DNA of 64,000 nucleotides from Nematopogon swammerdamellus (Eukaryota; Arthropoda; Insecta; Lepidoptera; Adelidae). The notes beneath the pieces are model-generated. The model ran no database searches. It was not told where the DNA came from and saw only the letters and a program-made list of their open reading frames with translations. Where the stretch lies: positions 1,550,001 through 1,614,000 of the forward strand of contig OX336341.1 in NCBI GenBank assembly GCA_946902875.1, given 5' to 3'. Every line of letters begins with the position of its first letter. Position 1 is the stretch's first letter. Shown here piece by piece: positions 33,283 through 46,100 of this stretch. The translations under genes were made by a program, and so were the position numbers.

Positions 33283-33740
33283 GGGAAGAGGAAGGAAGGT
33301 GTGGAACTAAGCTTGCGATGGCTTCACCGAACATATCCTATCCGGGCCCATCGGCAGTAGAGGAGGGTGTTAGTCGAGGTCGGGATTAGCGAGTGGCCAC
33401 TCTAAATTTCCCGCGCATGCTTCACGTTTCGGCTCGCATTAAGCCCTCGTCAGCTAGTCTGCGTTGACTAGGACGCGGGGAAACCACCAGTCCCGCTCTC
33501 GACCTCCCTCTCTCTACCTATCCATATTCTGTAGGATGCTTCCAGTGACGTTTTCGAAGCTCTCTCCATATATGAGCTTAGCGTCGATCTTGGCAGCCCT
33601 AGATTCTTGAAGAGACTGTAGAGCGACTTCGCTGGTAGTCCTCTTGCTCCGACTTCCACAGCGAAGAGATCATTCTTAGCTGTGGGTAGCTTAAGCTGGG
33701 ATCTACGGGCGTAAATTGTTGGAATGTTGACTTAAAATTG
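33283..33740 (-). mobile_element. LINE-K: protein C-terminus and 3' UTR
   Basis: The minus strand encodes RRSQLKLPTAKND then LFAVEVGARGLPAKSLYSLF and LGLPRSTLSSYMERASK, ending at 33468. This looks like a non-LTR retroelement C-terminus; I cannot name the clade. The 3' UTR (33283-33467) recurs at 60131-60327. It lies downstream of the LRRC58 stop. Confidence 0.6.
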
Positions 33741-34475
33741 ATACGAACCAGTGAGCACCAATTGGGAATCCGAGACAACAGATGCTTGGAATTAAGGGCA
33801 CAAAACTGTGTTACTTGCGATATGGGGGGCACCGAACTGTGATTCATGCATGATACGAAACTGCTGATATCTAGGACTGTCGAAATTTGCCATACTGAAT
33901 CAGTGCTCTGTTGGTTGCAAAAATAATCACGTCCCCAATAAAGTGTTATCATCAGTGTTAGAAAACTACCATAAAATAGGAACAATAATTAATTCCGCAT
34001 ACAAAATTTTTATCAAATGCAGGTCATGTAAGTTTTGTTATTCTATATTCAAATAATGATTGCGTATAAAGGCATAATAAGGAAAATAATGTACATAGCT
34101 GATAATGATAATTAGTACTTACAGTACTTTTATTAAAATTCGAATCATCGGCATTTAGAGGAAGGTTCTGACTTACGCATTGAATGATCGCCTTTAAAAG
34201 TCAATCTTTCTTATTTTAGTAGAAGTTGTACTGTATATTTTAATGTTGACTATTTCAATACTGGACTAGCTTTTGTATGCGGACAATGTTTAGAGAGTAC
34301 CAGTAATTGATATTTTAATGAGTGGTAACATAAAGCTTATTGTGATAATATTGTAATGCTCCATTAAACATATCAGTTTTGTAAATAAGATTTATACAAT
34401 TTATTACTCTATTAAAATATTTTAAATGTTAGTATGTTGTAACTTTATTCCCCCTGCACTGGTTTGCACTTGAAC

Positions 34476-34481
34476 AATAAA
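34476..34481 (+). promoter_or_regulatory. Candidate LRRC58 polyadenylation signal
   Basis: AATAAA in a tgaacaataaatctcctgg context. I see no earlier AATAAA after the stop at 32920. If used, the 3' UTR would be about 1.6 kb and contain antisense LINE-K. The stretch 33741-34475 is otherwise featureless. Confidence 0.4.
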
Positions 34482-34639
34482 TCTCCTGGGAACAAAATAT
34501 GTACTTATTTCAATTATTGGGCTAACAATATAAAAAAAACGAGAGGCGATGAAGTTACTGTTTACCATAATTTGTTCAGGTTTGCTTTTTAATTAAATGT
34601 TTTATATATATTTAATGTAACATGTGGAGATTATACTTA

Positions 34640-34948
34640 ACAAGAATAGCCCCACTGCATCTCTCCCCGTGCATGTGGTAAAAGACAACTAAGGGATAAG
34701 GACTAGATGCCGTGCTAAAGGGCGACAGGTAGCCACCTCTCACCTTGGCACGGTTCTTCTACCGAGTCATGCAGCAGGTGGGTCTTCATGACTTGCTGGC
34801 TGCTTGATAGTTATCTTGTCCGAATAATTTGATAAATGTGGTGGTCGGTGTTGTGCTGTAATTTACAAGCAGTCTGTGTTTACAAGACTCCTTGCAGCAC
34901 AATACCGATAACTCTGTTCACCTCGATTGTCGGGATACAGCGGTATGT
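34640..34948 (+). mobile_element. Repeat C, near full length
   Basis: Sense order: gccccactgcatctctcccc, ggcgacaggtagccacctc, accgagtcatgcagcaggtg, ggtggtcggtgttgtgctg, cgattgtcgggatacagcg. There is no coding frame of note, so it is a non-autonomous repeat. Confidence 0.65.
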
Positions 34949-35052
34949 ATGTATTAAATGCTTTATTAATGGTACCTGCTATGGCACCTTATTTTACTAT
35001 CTATATAAGATCGTAGTGGTGCTTGTAAAAGTTTATCTCATAGGTTTATACA

Positions 35053-35307
35053 CGGTGTTGCAACCCGAAAGGGGGTGATTCTGTACGTGAAATAGAACAA
35101 CTTTTGTTCTACGACTTTTTTATTTGAAGAAAAAAAATTGTTTTTTCTCCATAAATTTTGAGAATAGGTATTTAAAATTTGTATGGAAAAAATATTTTTT
35201 TTTTGTTTAAAAAATTTTTATTTCTTCACAGAAGTTGTTTAGTTTCACATATAAAATAACCCCCTTATGTCAGTTAAAAATATTACGGGGGCAACTGCAA
35301 CACCATC
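35053..35307. mobile_element. MITE with GGTGTTGCA ends
   Basis: Inverted ends ggtgttgcaacccg and ...gcaactgcaacacc. It contains TTTATT at 35217-35222, which on the minus strand is an AATAAA about 190 bases after the mRpS2 stop. Confidence 0.5.
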
Positions 35308-35413
35308 AATCAAATCAATAATCAAATCACTAGCTGACAAAAAACACTGTCACAGTTTTTAAAATTTTACTACACACTTTTAACATTACCTTAAAATTAA
35401 AAATCCATACAAT

Positions 35414-37528
35414 CTACTGTTGCGCTTCCAAGAACTTTTTCCTCTCCGCCTTGCCTCTCCGAATGGCCTCCTTGAACAACTTGCAATAGAACTCTATCGT
35501 CATCGGTGTATCATCGTTCCCTGGTACCGGATACGTTATTAAATTGGGGCTGCAGTTCGTGTCGACGATACCTACAGTCGGAATCAACATTTTGGCGCTG
35601 TCTCTCACCGCCGTGTGTTGATTCAGGATGTTATTCTTTGTGTTCAGGAAAATGCACAAATCTGGTAAGCGCGTCACAGCACCAAACTGGTGATTCGCGT
35701 TTGTGAATAGACCTCCCCGCCAGAATCTAGTGTTCGCGTATTCGCCACATTCCAACGCGGTCTTTTCGACAAGATGTGCGTTCAGCGCGTTACGGTTGAA
35801 GAATATGATTATCCCGCCGCGGTACGCGATGTGGGCCGTGAAATTGAGCGCTTTGCGTAAATGCTGGGCCGTTATGTCCAGGTCGAAGATGAGGTGTCCG
35901 AGACGCGAGCCGTAGATGTAGGGTCGCATTTGGTCGTTGAGCGAGCCCTCCATGTGGCCGAAGTGGACGCGGTGCTCAAACAGGTCTTTCACTGTGAAGA
36001 TGTTGTGCACATTGAAGTAGTCTGGGTGCTCGAGGGGGTTCTTCTCTTCAGCTTTCACATCTGGAATCAATGTAGGTAGTATTGTTTACTGTTTAAGGCA
36101 ACTGTTTATTACAACGTATAGTTTCACTCAACATACATACATACATATCACACACGCTGAATCCCGACAATCGGGGTAAGCAGAGTAATCGGTGTTGTGC
36201 TGCAAGAACTCTGGTAAATTGCAGTACAACACCGACCACCACGTTTCGCAAAGTATTCGAACAAGATTCAATCGATCAAGCAGCAAGTAAGGCACGAAGA
36301 CCCACCTGCTGCATGACTCACTCAAATGGACAGAATAGCCATTATAAATTACTAGCCGTTTCCGTGGCTTCGCTTAGCAGGGAAAAATCTTATCATCAGC
36401 CCGTACATAGCTGCTCGACATAGGCCTCTCCCAAGGCACGCCACCGCATGTGCTCTTCCGCTCTTGTCATTCCTGCACTTCCAGCCTTTTTTACATTGTC
36501 CGTGCACCAGAAAAAAATTATGTGTAACCATCATCCTTATATCTGCCAGAAAATGTCAGACAAAAACCCCATGTAAATATATTGATGAATAGTTCTCGAC
36601 TTTGGAAAAAATAGAATCGACAACGGCGCGTCGGTCGTTCTGCCGGTGTGCTGTTAGCAGACTTTCCGCTTGATTAGTTAGGAGGATTAACTCTCATATT
36701 ATAAATTCTAAAACATGTGTGTAAGTCATCCATTGTATTGGTGTATGTGACTCGCACACAGCAAAATCAGATCATATTCCACAAAAATGTTATACGTACA
36801 TAGTGGAAAATAAATTTTAGTCAACTACTAAAGTCCCAATGGGCTAAGCAGAGTGAGCTAACTTCCACGTGCCGCATTCCTGTCACACAAATTATAACTA
36901 AGTAACTAGATGTTCTAAAATTATTATTACCTACCTTCAAGAGCGGCCTGCACTTGAGGCTGTGTGGCGTTGGAGAGGGGACGTAGAGCGGCCACAATGT
37001 GTCCCGGCCGTGTGTGCAAGACTGCAATGGAAAATAACATGACATGAGATTGTTGTTTGGTATAGCAGGTACATTATGCAATCTTACAATCATAACTTTT
37101 GAAATGTTTGAAATTTGAGGTTAGTGTGGCCACTAAATAGTAGTTTCTACTAAAATTTGGCTAATAAAAAAAAGTGAGTCGGTTTTGGCCGCAGTTTTAG
37201 TTGTGGTCGCAGTTCTAACCTAACTTAATCTATTGAATAAAAACTTTTATATGTTGGCCAAAGTTACACTCCGTTTCACAGGCACAAAAAATTGTTTAAA
37301 ATATAAACTACGAGTCTCCTAGGCCTGCGAGTGGTATTTTTAGAAAGGGGATATCAATCCCTACAAAATCCACCCCTGAGCTCCTCCGCCTGTGCTCCAG
37401 TTCTATAGCCAACCCTATATAGTCTGACAGGGTTACAATCCAATAGACAAAACAACTATCAAAGAGTACTTATCTATTGGGAAAGTATTTTTACAAAATT
37501 TACCAGATAGTCGCGTGAGCAGCGGCAT
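35414..37528 (-). CDS. mRpS2: Mitochondrial ribosomal protein S2 (uS2m), 3 exons
   Basis: Structural protein of the mitochondrial small ribosomal subunit. Coding exons on the minus strand: 37528-37504 (MPLLTRLS plus one base), 37021-36935, and 36060-35414. All have GT-AG borders and phases G|TC and G|AT, giving 252 residues. A basic, acid-poor N-terminus (MPLLTRLSV, then [11 protein letters not shown]) fits a mitochondrial targeting peptide. The uS2 fold is plain: [86 protein letters not shown]. Length matches insect and human uS2m less their longer tails. It is tail-to-tail with LRRC58 and head-to-head with DNAJC17. Confidence 0.95.
36150..36500 (-). mobile_element. Repeat C piece and RTE 3' scrap in mRpS2 intron 2
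   Basis: 36150-36328 is repeat C in reverse. 36393-36500 is a diverged RTE C-terminal end (gacataggcctctcccaagg block). Confidence 0.55.
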
Positions 37529-38700
37529 CTTTCACTTCGTCTACTTCTGTCGCTTCTCGTCACAAAGCACTGGCTAAGGGCTACGCCAGGCCCTTAGTTC
37601 AGATTTTCGGAATCAATAAAATGAGAATTTATTTGAAATTAGTACGAAAGCATTGAAATTACAGGTTTTGATATAGATAATAACATAACATAACCTAAAA
37701 ATTGCGACAGCCGAAGGAAAATAATAAAAACATTTACGCTCCTACCTAATTCCGTGCCGATAGAATACAGATTGCAAACTCGTCAAGACAGGATCGTCTT
37801 TATCTGACCATATTAGGTGATTGTAAAAACTTAAACAGGACAAATTCAAGCGTAGTGTGCTACCATACGAATGATGAATAATGAATAATGAATAAAGAAT
37901 AAAGAATAAAGAATAAAGAATCACTCTTGTAGAACCTTGGCTATTTGAAAATTCCATTTTCAAATAGCCAAAGTATTTTTTTGTGATTACAAAAAAAATA
38001 CCATAAACTGTTCTAATACCCTAAAAATGCTTATCAAAGAAAATTAAAAAGAAATATATTTGCAGAAGGTGAGCTGGGTGGTTGAAAAAAGAAAAGAAGA
38101 TAAAAAAGAAGAAATTATAATTAACAGTAAGAAACGAAAACACCTGGCTGTATGATCAAATGGCCCTTGCCTTTCCATAAGGATAAAAATAAATGATTAC
38201 TAGCTGTCCTAGAGTTGGGAAATACTAACCAAAGTCCGTACTGATCAGTATCAGTGTCAGTACACGAAAATACTGATTACAAATATCTGTTACAAAGTAC
38301 TGAATCAGTGATTTTCTAAAAGTGAAGAAATAATACGTCATACACACTGACAAAGGTCTGCAATAACCAGTCCAGTGGGTATCAGTGCGATTATTGAAGA
38401 GAAAATCCTGAGTTTCATAGGTTAACTTAACAGTAATTTGCAACTTGCAACAACAAAAGAGTAAGATAAGCTGTTAAATAACAATGACTATTCTGAGCTG
38501 ACCACCCTGTACGTTGTTGCTTTTACTGCATTCATAATTCTAACAAAAGAATAAAATTTCATTCTGTTTTTCCAATGAATCATAAAAATGGGCAGTAGTA
38601 ATTTGTTTTATGGCAGTCAGGTGTGCACTGTGCAGTGAACACAATGAGATGAGATATTTTGGAAATGTTATTCAACCAACATAGATTCTTGGAAGAATAA
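37529..38700. other. mRpS2-DNAJC17 spacer, left half
   Basis: No gene. It holds an AATGAATAAAG-type microsatellite (37868-37920), a 16-nt-arm hairpin at 37937-37971 (TTGGCTATTTGAAAAT / ATTTTCAAATAGCCAA), and otherwise AT-rich DNA. A divergent promoter for mRpS2 is expected near its left edge. Confidence 0.45.
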
Positions 38701-38702
38701 AA

Positions 38703-39115
38703 TGTCAGCCTCGGTAGCTCAGTGGTGCGATCGGTCGCCTGTCGGTCGTGATCATAAGCACACCTGGGCGCGGCCAGTACTTGGACGAGTGACCGTTCGA
38801 CCGTTGGAGTCGGCCTGTGGTTCGGATTCCACGTTAAACTGTAGCTCCCTTCCCTTCTTACCTACCGCTCGGTTGATGCCACCACACTGAATGAAAGGTC
38901 GGTTTGAAACGGCTCTTTAAATTGTATTCGTATATCGTTTATTGATCATCATATGGCATACCGTATAGACTGCACTCGAACTTGCCACAATTTGTTATAT
39001 CCGGTTCGATTACACCCATGAAGAAGAATCAACAAGAAACTTCGCGGTAGTTCAGTATAGCCGGCACGACCGAAGGGAAGCACTGACATATCACCTAGTT
39101 CACCTAGGTGCCTAT
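38703..39115 (+). mobile_element. SINE-B head and body pieces
   Basis: 38703-38845 is a good 5S/tRNA head (tagctcagtggtgcgatcgg; gccagtacttggacgagtga; gtggttcggattccac). Then comes part of the body to 38930, unrelated DNA, and the 3' piece at 39045-39115. Confidence 0.6.
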
Positions 39116-39239
39116 TTACATGTTAAATTAAAGGTGAAGTGTCCATTTCCACGAAACTTTAAAAACATTTGTAATGTCAGAATACTTAGGTAGGCACTAA
39201 AAACACTAAATCTAAATACATATGTAGTTATTCCACAAA

Positions 39240-39890
39240 AAACGCAAGAATAAATGACTCGCACGCTTGCACACGGGCACTCGCCCACGAAACTGGAAGT
39301 TCGCAGTACATCATTGAAGTCAGTGCATTGCACTGCTTACTGAATGCATACGCTGCAATGATTGAAAGACTGACTGATTCGTCGCACTGGACTGCAGACA
39401 AACCAGTATCGGAAACATGCAATAATTCGGTACATTCAGTCAGTACTAACCCGCGCCTACAAAAATCAACCCAGCTGCCCATACGTAGAGCTCGTTTTTG
39501 CATGTCAATATCTAGCAGCAGTCAGTGCGGTAACAGGTTTTGCATTCAGTGCGCATTTCACACCGAGAAAAATTCAACCCAGTGACGAAGTAGTAAAGCT
39601 CATTTTTGAATGACAAAATTGACTACGGGCAGCGCAGGGCTAGTATGGTTGCGTCAGTAAATGCAAAAACCAACCTTGTACGAAAGACATAGAGCTCATT
39701 GTTGCATATCTATATCAACCTACTAACTGAGCACTGACTGTAACAGCTACTTCATTGAAGCTGTACGCATTCCGCGCACTGACACAGCCGCACTGGTGCG
39801 ATTTATCTGTTCCAGTGCATATTTGCCAAGTCTAGCTGTCACTATCAGTCAGCCAGCCATCGCCATCATTGTCTGTCAGTCAAATACTCT
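39240..39890. repeat. Decayed ~100-bp tandem repeat
   Basis: Three diverged units begin near 39465, 39569 and 39664. Each has caacc..., tagagctc.tt.ttgcat-like and cag-rich segments. CAGTGCAC/CAGTCAGT words are dense throughout. Confidence 0.45.
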
Positions 39891-39933
39891 CAATCAATGC
39901 ACTTTTCTTTGGTACATATTGGGTATTTGTTTG

Positions 39934-40079
39934 ATGCCGGCACTTCACTTGGCTTAGCGCATTCGTGTATTTGGCAAAAATTTCCGTTTCGTCTCCCTTT
40001 AATGGCTTGGTTAGAGCGAGATAAAACTAAAATGTTTGCCACAAACACGAATACGCTAAGCCAACTGAAGTGCCGGCAT
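39934..40079. mobile_element. MITE-like inverted repeat upstream of DNAJC17
   Basis: Arms of about 49 nt (39934-39983 / 40031-40079; gccggcacttcacttggctt paired with aagccaactgaagtgccggc). It ends 100 bases before the DNAJC17 ATG, so it may lie in the promoter or 5' UTR. Confidence 0.65.
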
Positions 40080-40179
40080 GACGAGTCAAAGAATATAATA
40101 CTAATTTGTTGTGCAGGTGTACGGAAGGTTACGAAGCGGTGTTTCGAAATTGTATTTTGCAGATTTTCCTTTCGTAAAA

Positions 40180-43100
40180 ATGAGCAAGAAGAATATCGAG
40201 GACGTGGACCTGTACGAGCTGCTCGAGCTGCAGCTGACTGCAACCGAGGCTGAGGTACATTATCCTAATCTAACCTAACTCAAGTTTTCAATATTTACGA
40301 TTGTTAGAAAAATAAAAACGCGAGCAAGAGGAAAATGCATCGCTTGACTAGAACCTTTTGGCTTTAGCCACCATTGTGTTACCAATTTCACCACCGGATG
40401 ATGCATCTCCTTCAAATTTCAAACGGGTTGCGTGATGTTGCGTTCCATCGTTCTGTGTAAAATGTATCAGCATTTTAGCAACAGCTAATTTCGCCTCTAA
40501 CTAGGTGGTCACGTTAATTATACTTCTTTATCTTTCCAGTACATAAAGGTGATTATAAAACAGAAATTTTTTTTTTCTTTTTTATGGAAACTGACACGGT
40601 TGGCTACATCACCTACAACGTCCGTGATGTCAGCCCATAACACCGGGTGAAGTAGGTGCCATGTCAGTGCTTTCCCCTTTGATCGTGCCGGCTACACTGA
40701 ACTGGTCGGAAAACACAAACTATTTACATAGCTGTTTCGACCGACGTTTCATTCAGTGCGGTGGTACCAACCCGGGCGGGTTAAACCCTACCACCAAGTA
40801 AGATTAGGAGGGAAGGGACCTACAGTTTTACGAGGAATCCGAACCTCGGTCAGCCTCCAACGGTCAGCGGTCACCCATCCAAGTACTGACCGCGCCCAGC
40901 GTTGCTTAACATTCAATAGCGACAGTTGACTGTCTGCACCACTGAGCTATCCAGGTTGATCTCCATCTTCCTTAGGAAATGTACAGAAAATAAACAATGC
41001 CATTGTGTTAGTAGCACAAGGACAAGATGCCGTGCATAAGGGCGACAGGTTGGCCACCTCTCACCTTGCCACGGTCTTTCCACTGAGCCATGCAACTGGT
41101 GGGTCTTCGTGCCTTACTTTTGGTGTTGTAAATGTCGTGGTTGGTGTTGTGCTGTAATTTACACAAGTACTTGCAGCACAACACCGACTACTCTGCTTAT
41201 ATATATAAGCGTAAGTATGTATGTGTTAGTAGCACCACTACACATTTAACAGCAAATATGTTGAGCGGAGGTGCTCCTGTCAGCTGTCAAAACAAATGGA
41301 AATGCCATCCCGCCTCCATGGTCATTAGCCTGTCTGCTCCGCACGGAGCAGCAATTTGTACTCTTTTTCTCTTTATAAGGTCTCTCTCTCTCTCTTTATA
41401 AGGTTGACTGTAAGAAATATCTGTAAGGGATAAGTCCGCCTTTGCACCTTATGTAAATTTTCAAATGTATTTGTTACTGTTTAATGTTTACTGGAGCAAT
41501 AAAGAATTTTCTATCTACCTATCTATCTATCTCTCCTAGTGCTATTTCAGTAAATTTTTCTAGTTAAAACGAAAGAAAGTACTTTAGATAGGTCTAAAAA
41601 AACTTTCCATTGCCATCAAACAGAATAAAATATATTCAGACGTCTTTCTTTAATTTATTTCATATTTTTGTTTTTCCTCATTTTTGTTTTTTGTGGATGG
41701 TATTCAACGCACAAAGACGTGCGAGATAATGCGACAGAGACAACGCTCTACAACCGGACTGTCACTTTCCAAAGCCTGATGTCCATTATTTACCGCGCCA
41801 CATACTTTGCATTGTTCAGCATTTTAGTGGGTGCGTTCTGCACCTAAATCAAATCAAATCAAATCATTTTATTTACACACATTAGTATACAATTTTAACA
41901 ACAAGTGCTCAATTATATCTAGTGGTATTGTCAGTTTACATTTTCATTACGCATTATTTATTACATTTAAAATGTTATGTTATAATATTAAACAATTTTA
42001 GATCATAAAAAGTTTTCTCTTGTAGCCATATTTAATTTTGACTTAAATATTCGTATATTTGTATTGTTTTCTCGCAATTCTTTCGGTAATTTATTATATA
42101 TATTATAGATATATACCTAAAATTTGGTATATGATTTGAAAGGGGAATCGTCAATTTTGGGTTAGAAAAAAATTTGGAAAAAAAGTCCTGGAGATAAAAA
42201 AAATCCATCTGTGCTTCTAAATAAGTGAATCCCCACTTGTCTTACATAGTTTTGTAGATAATTTCATAGGCTATAAGTGCAAATAGAGATTATTGATCTG
42301 ACTTCATTATTTTACGAAATATTTCAGTTTATTGTGCGAGCCCGCGTTGTGAAAGTGCACTGAAAGTAGCCTGGGAGTCACTATTATATCGGCATTATTA
42401 TAACCTGTTTCCACAGGCTCCCGCCAATAGGTCCATGCTATAATTTAACTATACTTTATTGCATACATCATTTCTAAAAAAAGGTTGACTGGAAGAAATC
42501 TCTGAAAGGGATAAGTCCACCTTTGCACCTCATGTAAATATCCTAATGCGCTTATTTGTCTAAAATGTATTTTTTTTAAATAAATTATAATCTATCTATA
42601 TCTGTTCCTTGAATCTCCAGAATGCCACCCTATAGCTACTTCATACAATATTTCCAAAATGGGACATTATCTATGTCAGTATCACTGAAGGTCAAGAGGC
42701 GTGAATCACCTTTCAGAGGCGGGCACCTGTCAGGCCGGCATGGCATTCGCAGCCCCCGCATGCGACCGAATGCCCATGGGCGTCGCTAGACACCTTATGT
42801 GTGGCTCAGCGCCACACGTCGCGCTTACTATAAAAAAAACAAAAAGGTCAGCTTAGTGCCTATTCTATCTCACCTAGCTAACAGATGATGATGATGATGA
42901 TGATGATGGTGGACTCGTTTTCCGCGCCTAAGCCCGCTTCCATGCGGGCCTTTTGCGCGTCCTACGGCCTTAATCCAACCAGCCGAGTTCTTCCAGGAGG
43001 CGGCACACTCTCCTTGGGTCCTGGCACGCCTCTCGAAGTGTAGTAGGGCCTCCCAGCTCCTTCGCCCTTATGTCTGCCAACTCCTCGCACTCCAGCAGCA

Positions 43101-46100
43101 CGTGGGTGGGTGTCTCGTCCGCCTGCAGGCATGCTCTGCACAGTGGACTGTCCGTTACTCCGATTACATAGAGGTGTCTGTTAAGTGTACAGTGACCAGT
43201 AAGGATACCTATCACTATGCGTAGTTTTGATCTATGGACACGGAGCAGCGTCTTGGCGAGACGGAGGTCCGGCTTAGCCATTGCATCCCTCGCCTGTCTG
43301 CAGTCACTGCCCGCTGCCCATCTGTCTATGTGTAGTTGATACGTACGTTTGTGTATCCAACTTTTCAGTTGGTTGTGTGGTAGTGGTACTAGAGGTTCGG
43401 GTCCTTCAGGTTTGCTGCTGGATCCCCTCTTCGCGAGTTCGTCAGCAGCATCGTTCCCCCGGGATCCGCTGTGGCCCTTTATCCACTGTAGCGTTACCTT
43501 GTTTCTTGTAGCAATGGTCTCCAGCGCGAGGTGACATTGACGGATTAGTCCTGAGCTCATTATACTGCCGTTCAGCGCCGCTAGTACTGAGGCGCTGTCC
43601 GACAGTATCTTGATGCTGTGTCCCTCCATGTTGCGCTGGGCCACTATTGTAGCTGCTTCAATGATCCCGACACATTCTGCCTGGAATATTGAGTTATGTT
43701 GTCCAAGGTAAGTGTACCTGTTGATGTTTAGGTCCAGGGAGTGCGCTGCAGCGCCTGTACCTGTCTTCGTCTTGGAGCCATCGGTATATATGCGTAGCTC
43801 CTCTGATTGGTCTTTGGCCTCTCCGGCCAGGTTGATAGTGTATGATCTCTCAAATACGTACAGTTTGGGTATACGGTCACAGCAGGCTGCCAGTAGCGGT
43901 ATCTCCGCTGTTACCTTCTGAACTAGCTAACAGAATTGGCGTATAAACAAAATGATGAATGAAAGTGTATTGAAGTAAATTGAACTGAAATAAACTGAAA
44001 CCGAATGGGATTGCAGATAAAGAAGGCGTACCGCAAGAAGGCGCTGCAATGCCACCCCGACAAGAACCCGGACGACCCGCGCGCCGCCGAGACCTTCCAC
44101 GAGCTGTCGCGCGCGCTCGAGGTGCTCAGCGACGCGGCCGCGCGCGCAGCCTACGACAAGGTGCTATGCGCAAAGGCCGCCGCTAAACTTCGACACCGGT
44201 GAGCCGATTACTGAGATTATTTTTTTTATATGGAACCAGCATCCGTTAGACCAGAACACCTTGGTACAACTGGGTGCCATGTCAGTGTTTTCCTTCGGTC
44301 GTGCCGGTTACACTGAACTGGACGGGAAAACACGAACTATTTACGTGGCCGTTCGACCGACTTTTTCCGAACCACGTTCAGCCTCGAACGGTCGAGCGGT
44401 CACCCATCTAAGCACTGACGGCGCCCAGGTATGCTTATGATCACGACCGATAGTTGACCAAACGCACCATTGAGCTACCGAGGCTGACTTCTTCTTTTAA
44501 TTTAATATTTACGTGATTGATTGATTATATGTACACTGAAGCCGGTTTAAAATATAGTGCAGATGATTTCCTTGCAACAAAAAAAAAAATTGGAAATATT
44601 CATACATACATATTACATACATATCACACACGCTGAATCCCGAAAAACGGGGTAAGCAGAGTAATCAGTGTTGTGCTGCAAGAACTCTGGTAAATTACAG
44701 CACAACACCGACCACCACGTTTCGCACAGTATTCGAACAAGATTCAATCGATCAAGCAGCAAGTAAGGCACGAAAACCCACCTGCTGCATGACTCGGTGG
44801 AAGTACCGTCCCAAGGTGAGAGGTGGCGAGCCTGTCGCCCTTTAGCACGGCATCTTGTTCTTATCCCTTAGTCGCCTTTTACGACATGCATGGGTAGAGA
44901 TGCAGTGGGGCTATTCTTTTTAAGTACCGGCCCCACACGGTACTGCATGGGTAGAGATGCAGTGGGGCTATTCTTTTTAAGTACCGACCCCACACGGTAC
45001 TGATGATGTGGAATGATGCGGTATGATATGGAAATATTCCTCATATCATAATTACAAATATAAAGATTGGGATTCAATGCTAAGCAAATTTTTACAACAT
45101 GGTCTCTAAGGTCACATGTATTTTTATATGGTAAAAACATTTGCAAAAAAAAAGTAAATCTTTTTTTCTTTTAGCCAAAATGTTTTGGCTTGTTTTGAAT
45201 TTTCATATTTTTCAATATCTTAACATTGATCAGAGTTAACAGCATATTTTCAAAAATTTTAATAATTCGGGGAACACAGCGAGCTGGACAGCAAGCGGCA
45301 GAAGCTGAAAGAGGAGCTGGACCGGCGGGAGCGGGAAGCTCTGTCGACACACGACGCGCGCACCGACCAACAGAAGCTCGCCGCCGAGATTGAGAGGCTG
45401 CAGGTTCGTAAGATGCTTGCATTTTTTTTTATTTTGACTATCTGCGATCAGTCTCTAGACTATAAGCAGGTGTGAAATGGTTAAGGCTTGGTGAGTGCAC
45501 CCTCCATCGAAGATGCCTCGATTATAGTATAGCTGGGTTGTTGTACTTCTTGTCACAACTCCAGGATGTCTTGTCTCTTGAGCCTTTTCTCATACGGGAG
45601 TGTAGTAAGCTGTCCTGCCAGCTGATTGGGGTGTTTTATGAGCCTTTATTTATAGGCTTTGGTGACAGAAGCTATTTCTTCGTAGACTGTCAACATTTCG
45701 AGAATGCTTGCATTTATTTTAATTTTTCAATTGCAATATTCTAAAGTGACTGAAATGGCCGCGTGCTACCGGGGGCCCGCAGAATACCGGTTGGACACCG
45801 CTGGCTTATAGGATGTGCTCTCCCTGCCCGCATATTTCCCCCCAAGTATAGTCTCGGGTCCTTCAAGAGAGGAGTGAATGGGCACCTGTCAGGCCGGCAT
45901 GGCATTCGCAGCCCCCGCATGCGACCGAATGTCCATGGGCGTCGCTAGACACCTTATGGGTGACTCGGCGCCACATGTCACGCTTACTGTAAAAAAAAGG
46001 ATATTGAAATTTTAGCTGCAAAGCAAAGTCGCAGAAACAGCTAGTTACTGATATAACAAAAAAATATTGAAATCTTTTACAGAAAGAGGGCAGCCTCCTG

